This document shows, piece after piece, positions 57,285 to 64,000 of a stretch of 64,000 nt of DNA. Numbering within the stretch: position 1 is the stretch's first letter; every line of letters begins with the position of its first letter. The notes under the pieces are model-generated. The model saw only the letters and a list, made by a program, of their open reading frames with translations. It was not told the DNA's origin and made no database searches. The stretch covers positions 638,501 through 702,500 of the forward strand of contig NZ_CP019602.1 of NCBI RefSeq assembly GCF_001661675.2, in the 5' to 3' direction. The DNA comes from Croceicoccus marinus (GTDB lineage Bacteria > Pseudomonadota > Alphaproteobacteria > Sphingomonadales > Sphingomonadaceae). Position numbers and translations under genes: made by a program.

Positions 57285-57806
57285 TCAGTTCAGGCCCAGG
57301 CCCTTCAGTTTCGCGAAGGGGTTTTCCTTCTCCGGCTCTGCCAGACCGACTTCCTGCCTTACCCGGTCCGCCTCCGGGCCGGTGGCGAAGGGATCGATGG
57401 CAAGCGCGAGGCTTTGCGCCACCGCCTCGCCCAGGTCGAACCGGTCGCCCTCGTACGGAATCTCGTCGAGGTCGCTTTCTTCCAGCTCGATCTCCTCGTC
57501 TGGGCGGAAATCGCTCCTGGCGGGGACGAACAGCAATTCCAGCTCCTCGTCGATTCGGGCGGGCAGATCATTACCGGATATGGCGCAGCTCTGCACGATG
57601 GCGGCTTGCATATGGCCGCTCGCGGCGACCTTTTCGCCGTCGCGCGACAGGCTCAGCGTGGCCGAAAGGCTACCGATCGACACCAGCGAGAATCGCTCGG
57701 CAAGCGCGGCGCGCTCGGCTTCATCGGCGGTGATTTCGGCGGTGCGGCCGTCGCACTGGCGCACCGCGATCCAGCGGGTGAGTTCCGAGCCGGGCAGATC
57801 GCTCAT
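57285..57806 (-). CDS. YceD-family protein (DUF177)
   Basis: 173 residues of the DUF177/YceD family, linked to 23S rRNA accumulation and often next to rpmF in other genomes. Patterns LFVPARSDFRPDEEIELEE and IPYEGDRFDLGEAVAQSLAL, with the C-terminal NPFAKLKGL. Here its start overlaps the stop of the CBP3 gene as ATGA, a common alphaproteobacterial arrangement. Cytoplasmic. Zinc-binding cysteines present in some members are not obvious here (single Cys in QSCAISG and one in RQCDG). Confidence 0.88.
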   Translation of the reverse strand: MSDLPGSELTRWIAVRQCDGRTAEITADEAERAALAERFSLVSIGSLSATLSLSRDGEKVAASGHMQAAIVQSCAISGNDLPARIDEELELLFVPARSDFRPDEEIELEESDLDEIPYEGDRFDLGEAVAQSLALAIDPFATGPEADRVRQEVGLAEPEKENPFAKLKGLGLN

Positions 57807-58315
57807 CGCGCGACCTTTCCCTGAAGCAACTGGTCCATCGGGGTGGCGGCAAGGTCGGCCCACAGGCCGCGAAGCCGCTTTGCGACCGGCCCCGGCGAAG
57901 CGCCGTCCAGCAGGGTCACGTTGCGCCGCACCGCTTCGTCCAGCACGGCCGGATCGTCGCTCTCAAGCCCCTCGCGATAGGCAGAGATGCGTCCGCCCAG
58001 CGCCGACACGAGCTTGCCGATGTGCTTGCCGACCATCAGGTCGCCCACGCCTTCCTCGCGCAGCTGGCCGTCCATGTCGGTAATGAACAGTTCGGTCAGC
58101 TCCACGCCGTGCCGCGGATCGCCCGAGTCCTGCAGCCGCGCCATGGTGAGGGCTGTCACGGCGCTGACCATGTCGAAGCGCCCCTCGATCGTGTCGGCGA
58201 CCTGCGCATCGCGGTACCATTCCGGTTCGCGCGCGATGGCCACCACATCGTGCCACAACGCATTGATGCCGCTTGGCTCGATCTGCCTGAACAGGCGGGA
58301 GAATAAGGACTTCAA
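57803..58315 (-). CDS. Ubiquinol-cytochrome c chaperone (CBP3) family protein
   Basis: 170-residue helical protein. Motifs EPEWYRDAQVADTIEGRFDM, LTELFITDMDGQLREEGVGD, and VGKHIGKLVSALGGRISAYR are the CBP3 domain core. In mitochondria CBP3 assists cytochrome b assembly in complex III; the bacterial role is inferred. It is divergent from the bamE-like gene (246 bp apart) and coupled to yceD downstream. Confidence 0.92.
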   Translation of the reverse strand: MKSLFSRLFRQIEPSGINALWHDVVAIAREPEWYRDAQVADTIEGRFDMVSAVTALTMARLQDSGDPRHGVELTELFITDMDGQLREEGVGDLMVGKHIGKLVSALGGRISAYREGLESDDPAVLDEAVRRNVTLLDGASPGPVAKRLRGLWADLAATPMDQLLQGKVAR

Positions 58316-58561
58316 CGCAGGTCACTCCTGTCCCGGGCCGCTGGCGGTGCGCTTTCGCACCCATCGTTCATCGGGCATTAAATCGGCAAAATGCAGGCCC
58401 CATGTGCGCCCGGCACGAAGTTCGCGGCCCATGCGGTGATAATCGGCGGGCGAACTTGTATGGCTGCGGGTCAGGCTCTAAAGGCTTGCCACACACGATA
58501 TAGTAAGAACGCGCGCCAAGCGGAAGCCTGCCGCGCGGCATCAAGACAGATAAGGCGGATC

Positions 58562-59059
58562 ATGCAGTCCACGCCCCGTTTCAAGGTTTCCCGATTGGCC
58601 GTTCTGGCCGCGATGTCGTCGGCGGCATTGCTGGCCGGCGGCTGCACCGCGATCCGCGATCATCGCGGCTATCTGTTCGACCCCGCTTTGACCGATGCGA
58701 TCCAGCCCGGCGTCGACAATCGCCAGTCGGTGGAAGGCACGCTTGGTCACCCCAGCTTTGCCAGCCAGTACGGGCCGCCCGTCTATTACTACGTCTCGTC
58801 CACGACCGAGCAGCGCGTGTTCGGCGTGCCCCAGACCGAGGAGCACCGCGTTCTCAAGGTCGCCTTCGACGACAGCGGCACGGTGACCAGCGTGACCCAG
58901 GGCGGCATCGACGACGTGCGCGATATCAGCCCCGATGGCGATGAGACCGAGACGATGGGCCGCGACCGCAGCTTCATCGAGGATCTGTTCGGCAATATCG
59001 GCACGGTGGGCGGCGTGGGCACCGGCGGTCCGGGTGGTCCCGGACCCAACGGCAGCTAA
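58562..59059 (+). CDS. bamE: BamE/SmpA-family outer-membrane lipoprotein
   Basis: 165 residues. Lipoprotein signal with lipobox LLAGGC (Cys about 28). The SmpA/OmlA domain follows: IQPGVDNRQSVEGTLGHPSF, YYYVSSTTEQRVFGVPQTEE, VAFDDSGTVTSV. The tail is Gly/Pro-rich. BamE supports the beta-barrel assembly complex at the outer membrane. Start at 58562 chosen for the signal peptide; the frame opens earlier without meaning. Confidence 0.92.
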   Translation: MQSTPRFKVSRLAVLAAMSSAALLAGGCTAIRDHRGYLFDPALTDAIQPGVDNRQSVEGTLGHPSFASQYGPPVYYYVSSTTEQRVFGVPQTEEHRVLKVAFDDSGTVTSVTQGGIDDVRDISPDGDETETMGRDRSFIEDLFGNIGTVGGVGTGGPGGPGPNGS

Positions 59060-59101
59060 GGTTCGCGTCGTCGATGATTGCGGTGACCGTGACTGCGGCG
59101 A

Positions 59102-59129
59102 CTTGAACCGGTTTGCGCGGGCCCCATAT
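59102..59129 (+). promoter_or_regulatory. Heat-shock (RpoH) promoter in front of hslV
   Basis: CTTGAA at 59102-59107, 14-base spacer, CCCCATAT at 59122-59129. Both elements match the sigma-32 consensus (CTTGAAA and CCCCATNT). The -10 element ends 8 bases before the hslV ATG, so the mRNA would begin at or within a few bases of the start codon. Confidence 0.85.
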
Positions 59130-59137
59130 CCCGCCGC

Positions 59138-59737
59138 ATGGACGGATATTCGCACAATAGCGCATCGGCTCATGGCCTTACGCCATGGCATGGCACCACC
59201 ATCATCGGCGTGAAGCGCGGCGACCGCACCGTGATCGCGGGCGACGGCCAGGTTTCGATGGGCAATACCGTGATGAAGCCCAATGCCCGCAAGGTTCGCC
59301 GGCTGGGCGCCGGGGAAGGGGGCGGGCCCGAGAAGGGCAAGGTCATCGCCGGTTTCGCGGGTGCGACCGCCGACGCCTTTACCCTGTTCGAACGGCTGGA
59401 GCGCAAGCTGGAGCAATATCGCGGCCAGCTGATGCGCGCCGCGGTCGAACTGGCCAAGGACTGGCGCACCGACAAATATCTTCGCAACCTGGAAGCGTTG
59501 ATGATCGTGGCGGACAAGGACGTGCTGCTGGTGATCACCGGCAATGGCGACGTGCTTGAACCCGAAGGCGGCATCGCGGCAATCGGGTCGGGCGGCAATT
59601 ATGCGCTGTCCGCCGCCAAGGCGCTCGCCGATTATGAGGATGATCCCGAAAAGATCGCGCGCAAGGCGATGAAGGTCGCCGCAGACATCTGCGTCTTCAC
59701 CAATGACAATGTGACGGTCGAAACCGTCGCGCCCTGA
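59138..59737 (+). CDS. hslV: ATP-dependent protease HslV (ClpQ), peptidase subunit
   Basis: 199 residues. Threonine protease of the HslUV complex. The catalytic Thr is exposed after removal of a propeptide: [12 protein letters not shown] puts it at residue 20. [16 protein letters not shown] and [16 protein letters not shown] are family segments. A propeptide of 19 residues is long compared with E. coli (one residue) but usual in alphaproteobacteria. No other in-frame start exists before the Thr, which forces the ATG at 59138 despite having no ribosome-binding site. Confidence 0.97.
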   Translation: MDGYSHNSASAHGLTPWHGTTIIGVKRGDRTVIAGDGQVSMGNTVMKPNARKVRRLGAGEGGGPEKGKVIAGFAGATADAFTLFERLERKLEQYRGQLMRAAVELAKDWRTDKYLRNLEALMIVADKDVLLVITGNGDVLEPEGGIAAIGSGGNYALSAAKALADYEDDPEKIARKAMKVAADICVFTNDNVTVETVAP

Positions 59738-59750
59738 TCAAGAGACATTC

Positions 59751-61049
<1,299 letters not shown>

Positions 61050-61063
61050 GGAACAGCCCCGAC

Positions 61064-61258
61064 ATGCCCGCGACGAACCCGCCAGATGGCCGCCTGCCTT
61101 ATCGATGCCTGACCGGCAGCAATGACCAGGCGTTTTGCGAACGTGTGTCCAAGGCGCTCGAAGAGGGTTGGAAATTGCATGGATCGCCCGCGCTCACCTT
61201 CGATGGAGAGCAGGTAGTGGTCGCGCAGGCGGTCGTCTGGCCGGGCTATCCCGACTGA
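61064..61258 (+). CDS. DUF1737-type small protein
   Basis: 64 residues. The pattern LPYRCLTGSNDQAFCERVSK followed by ALEEGWKLHGSPALTFDGEQVVVAQAV fits DUF1737, a compact domain of unknown function. It follows hslU by 14 bp and precedes a terminator, so it is probably the third gene of the heat-shock transcript. Confidence 0.83.
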   Translation: MPATNPPDGRLPYRCLTGSNDQAFCERVSKALEEGWKLHGSPALTFDGEQVVVAQAVVWPGYPD

Positions 61259-61267
61259 ACAGAACAA

Positions 61268-61302
61268 GGCGCCGGTTCGATTCGAAACGGCGCCCTTTCT
61301 TT
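61268..61302 (+). terminator. Terminator between the hslVU transcript and the SulP gene
   Basis: GGCGCCG (61268-61274) pairs with CGGCGCC (61288-61294), loop 13 bases with internal TTCGA/TTCGAA complementarity, followed by CTTTCTTT. It serves the plus-strand operon and may also stop the convergent SulP transcript. Confidence 0.8.
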
Positions 61303-61318
61303 CATCCGTGATCCGGCC

Positions 61319-62812
61319 TCAGGGGTGCGGCGCCAGCCCGATTTCGACGCCGGTCTTGTCGGTCAGCGCATATTTGTCGACCAGGTCCGAACTTGCGCGG
61401 TTCAGCCCCACCACCTGCACGCTTCGGCCATTGCGGCGCATCCGTTCGACCACCTTGTCCAGCGCGCCGACCGCCGAGATGTCCCAGAAATGCGCGGCGG
61501 TGACGTCGATCAGCACATGCCCTGCCGGATCTGGCTGCTCGCTTTCGGGGCCGAGCGCCGCCTGAAAGCGGTCGACACTGGCGAAGAAGATCTGGCCGGT
61601 CACGGTATAGATCGCCGTGTCGTCCTGGCGCGTGCGGACCACGCCGAACATGCCCATCACCTTCTGCGCAAAGAAGATGCCCGACAGGATCACGCCAGCC
61701 AGCACGCCTAGCGCCAGATTGTGAGTCGCCACGACGACGGCGACGGTGACCAGCATCACCACGCTCGACTGCCAGGGGTGGCGGCGCAGGTTGGGGATCG
61801 AGTTCCAGCTGAACGTGCCAATCGACACCATGATCATCACCGCGACCAGCGCGGGCATCGGCACCTGGCCGACCCAGGGGCCCAGCAGCGACAGCATGAT
61901 CAGCAGGAACGCGCCCGCGGTGAAGGTCGAAAGCCTGCCCCGTCCGCCCGAGGTGACGTTGATGACCGACTGGCCGATCATCGCGCAGCCGCCCATCCCG
62001 CCCAGCAGGGCCGCGACGATATTCGCGCTGCCCTGACCGGCGCATTCGCGGCGCTTGTTCGAATCGGTGTGCGTCATGTCGTCGACGATCTGCGCGGTCA
62101 GCAGCGATTCGAGCAGGCCCACTGCGGCCATCGTCAGCGAATAGGGGGCGATGATGCGCAGCGTCTCCCACGTCAGCGGGACGTCGGGCAGGATGAAATA
62201 GGGCAGGCCTTCGGGCAGCTGGCCCATGTCGGCCACCGTGTTGACCGGCGCCTGCATCGCGATCGAGATGACCGACAGCACGACGATCGCGACCAGCGGC
62301 GAGGGGATGGCGGTCGTCAGCCGGGGGAACAGGTAGATGATCGCAAGCCCCGCGGCGACCATCGCATAGGTGACCCATGTGACATCGGTCAGTTCGGGCA
62401 ATTGCGCCATGAAGATCAGGATCGCCAGCGCATTGACGAAGCCGGTGATGACCGATCGCGAGACGAACTGCATCAGAAGGTCGAGCCGCAGCAGCGCCGC
62501 GATGCCCTGGAAGATGCCCATCAGGATCGTCGCGGCGAAGAGATATTCGACGCCGTGATCGCGCACCAGCGGCACCACGACGACCGCCACCGCGGCGGTC
62601 GCGGCGGAAATCATGCCCGGCCGCCCGCCGGTGAAGGCGATCACCATCGCGATAGCCACCGACGCATAGAGCCCCACGCGCGGATCGACGCCCGCGATGA
62701 TCGAGAAACCGATCGCCTCGGGGATGAGCGCCAGGGCGACGACGATGCCTGCAAGCACCTCGGCGCGCGGGTTGGAGAGCCAGTCGCGGCGAAGCGTGGC
62801 CGTGTTGATCAT
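61319..62812 (-). CDS. SulP-family inorganic anion transporter
   Basis: 497 residues. About 11-12 membrane helices ([42 protein letters not shown]) and a C-terminal STAS domain (about 390-490, [20 protein letters not shown]). The [10 protein letters not shown] segment after the first helix is the SulP signature. Substrates in the family include sulfate, bicarbonate and dicarboxylates; the sequence alone does not separate them. Followed by a shared terminator. Confidence 0.93.
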   Translation of the reverse strand: MINTATLRRDWLSNPRAEVLAGIVVALALIPEAIGFSIIAGVDPRVGLYASVAIAMVIAFTGGRPGMISAATAAVAVVVVPLVRDHGVEYLFAATILMGIFQGIAALLRLDLLMQFVSRSVITGFVNALAILIFMAQLPELTDVTWVTYAMVAAGLAIIYLFPRLTTAIPSPLVAIVVLSVISIAMQAPVNTVADMGQLPEGLPYFILPDVPLTWETLRIIAPYSLTMAAVGLLESLLTAQIVDDMTHTDSNKRRECAGQGSANIVAALLGGMGGCAMIGQSVINVTSGGRGRLSTFTAGAFLLIMLSLLGPWVGQVPMPALVAVMIMVSIGTFSWNSIPNLRRHPWQSSVVMLVTVAVVVATHNLALGVLAGVILSGIFFAQKVMGMFGVVRTRQDDTAIYTVTGQIFFASVDRFQAALGPESEQPDPAGHVLIDVTAAHFWDISAVGALDKVVERMRRNGRSVQVVGLNRASSDLVDKYALTDKTGVEIGLAPHP

Positions 62813-62962
62813 GGTAGGATCCTGCCTGATGCGAAGCGGGTTGGACGGCGTCGGAGGCGCGTCAATTCGGTTCGCATGTGCAGCAAAGGCGACCGAATGA
62901 CAAGACCGGGCCCTTTTCGGCCGCGATCTGGAACCGGGCGCGCGGGGTCCAGCGGCCGGCCT

Positions 62963-64000
62963 CTAGACCGGTTCGGGCTCGTTGGCGGTGTCGGCGGCCT
63001 GCCTCTGCCACATTTCGGCATAGAGCCCGGCATGGGCCAGCAATTCGCCGTGGCTGCCGCTTTCGACAAGGCGCCCTTCGTCGAGCACGAGGATGCGGTC
63101 GGCATCGACCACGGTGGACAGGCGGTGGGCAATGGTCAGGGTCGTGCGGTCGCGCGCCACCGCGCGGATGGTCTGCATGATTTCCTGCTCGGTCCTGGTG
63201 TCGAGCGCGCTGGTCGCCTCGTCGAACAGGATGATCGGCGGGTTCTTCAGCAGGGTGCGCGCGATCGCCACGCGCTGCTTCTCGCCGCCCGACAGCTTCA
63301 GCCCGCGTTCGCCCACTTCGGTTTCGTAACCGTCGGGCAGGCGCTCGATGAAATCGGCGATGGCGGCACCGCGCGCGGCGGCCTCGATCTCGCTGCGGGT
63401 CGCGCCTTCGCGGCCATAGGCGATGTTGTAGCCGATGGTGTCGTTGAACAGCACGCTGTCCTGCGGAACCACGCCGATCTGCGAACGCAGCGATTCCTGC
63501 GTCACGCTGGTCAGGTCCTTGCCCGATACCAGGATGCGGCCCGAGGTGGGATCGTAGAAACGGAACAGCAGCCGCGCGATGGTCGACTTGCCCGCGCCCG
63601 ACGGGCCGACGATGGCCACGCGCTCGCCCGCCTCGACCCGGAAGGACAGCGATTTCAGGATCTCGCGGTCAGGTTCGTAGCCGAAGCGCACATTGTCGAA
63701 GCGCACGGTCGGCTGCCGCATGATCAGCGCGGGCGCGCCCGGCGGGTCCGACACCTCGACCGGGGTGTCGACCAGCGCGAACATCTCGGCCATGTCGATC
63801 AGGCCCTGCCGCACGGTGCGATACACCATGCCCAGCAGGTCGAGCGGGCGGAAAAGCTGCGTCAGATAGGTGTTCACCAGCACGAGGTCGCCGGTGGAAA
63901 GGCGCCCCTGGCTCCAGCCCCACACCGTATAGCCCATCGCGCCCGCCATCAGCGCATTGGTGATGAACCCCTGCACGATGTTGAGCAGGCCCAGCGAGTT
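62963..64000 (-). CDS. Atm1/HMT1-type ABC exporter, C-terminal part
   Basis: Partial gene entering from the right edge; about 345 residues are visible. The end of the transmembrane domain (SLGLLNIVQ, LVLVNTYLTQLFRPLDLLG, YRTVRQGLIDMAEMFALVD) is followed by the nucleotide-binding domain: Walker A VGPSGAGKSTIARLL, signature KLSGGEKQRVAIARTLL, Walker B IILFDEATSALD and H-loop IAHRLST. The NTYLTQLFRPLDLLG pattern is that of Atm1/ABCB7 exporters, which move glutathione-type sulfur or metal compounds. It lies upstream of the SulP gene on the same strand with 150 bp between them. Confidence 0.93.
   Translation of the reverse strand, partial: NSLGLLNIVQGFITNALMAGAMGYTVWGWSQGRLSTGDLVLVNTYLTQLFRPLDLLGMVYRTVRQGLIDMAEMFALVDTPVEVSDPPGAPALIMRQPTVRFDNVRFGYEPDREILKSLSFRVEAGERVAIVGPSGAGKSTIARLLFRFYDPTSGRILVSGKDLTSVTQESLRSQIGVVPQDSVLFNDTIGYNIAYGREGATRSEIEAAARGAAIADFIERLPDGYETEVGERGLKLSGGEKQRVAIARTLLKNPPIILFDEATSALDTRTEQEIMQTIRAVARDRTTLTIAHRLSTVVDADRILVLDEGRLVESGSHGELLAHAGLYAEMWQRQAADTANEPEPV

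Overview
The window is a dense, high-G+C chromosomal segment from an alphaproteobacterium, most likely order Sphingomonadales (Erythrobacteraceae or Sphingomonadaceae). This is inferred from gene content: a DivL-type pseudokinase next to tsaE, a large TonB-dependent receptor, a 531-residue isocitrate lyase beside an IrrE/DUF2083-type regulator, a COQ9-family gene before feoAB, an EipA/DUF1134 protein, and a CBP3-type chaperone gene divergent from a bamE-like gene. There is no IS element, integrase, CRISPR array, phage cluster or rRNA. One tRNA gene (tRNA-Ser GCT) is present.

Layout. 1-3126 (minus): divL-like, tsaE and a partial AmgK-type sugar kinase. 3127-3938: gene-free, with a GC-rich repeat. 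3939-8626: a pyruvyltransferase, S-adenosylhomocysteine hydrolase with an upstream ATATAAAG palindrome, a secreted protein, a peroxiredoxin and a small exported protein. 8688-11215 (minus): accC, accB and a frameshifted remnant of a gene-transfer-agent-type holin. 11318-17305: an acetyltransferase, a TetR regulator, and a TonB receptor/hydrolase/MFS uptake cluster. 17319-19257: a HerA-like ATPase and a small membrane protein.

The centre (19384-41072) is a carbon-assimilation block for acetate and propionate. It holds malate synthase G, a 50-residue protein and isocitrate lyase (glyoxylate shunt), divergent from a RamB/ScfR-like regulator. It then carries cspA, an outer-membrane porin with propionyl-CoA synthetase, and acetyl-CoA synthetase. 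Next are a convergent CrbR/CrbS-type two-component pair, whose kinase carries an SLC5 transporter domain, and a VC2705-type solute:sodium symporter with its small subunit. The block ends with a DnaQ-fold exonuclease coupled to a cNMP/CBS/DUF294 nucleotidyltransferase protein. Two intergenic regions, acs/porin and the symporter promoter, share the decamer GACCAAAGTC, a candidate operator for the response regulator.

41136-64000 is mostly housekeeping. It holds an FAH-family hydrolase, an APC permease, tRNA-Ser, an EipA-like protein, a Ca/Na antiporter, an aminotransferase, ribD-ribE, and a tightly overlapping SCO/YcgN/metallopeptidase run. It continues with ankyrin-coq9-feoA-feoB, ssb, a D-lactate-type dehydrogenase, yceD plus CBP3, a bamE-like gene, and hslVU behind a textbook heat-shock promoter that lies almost on the hslV start codon. 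A SulP transporter and the C-terminal part of an Atm1-type ABC exporter close the window.

The long open frames antisense to these genes are products of high G+C and are not annotated. Start codons were reassigned where a ribosome-binding site, a signal peptide or family length argued for it.
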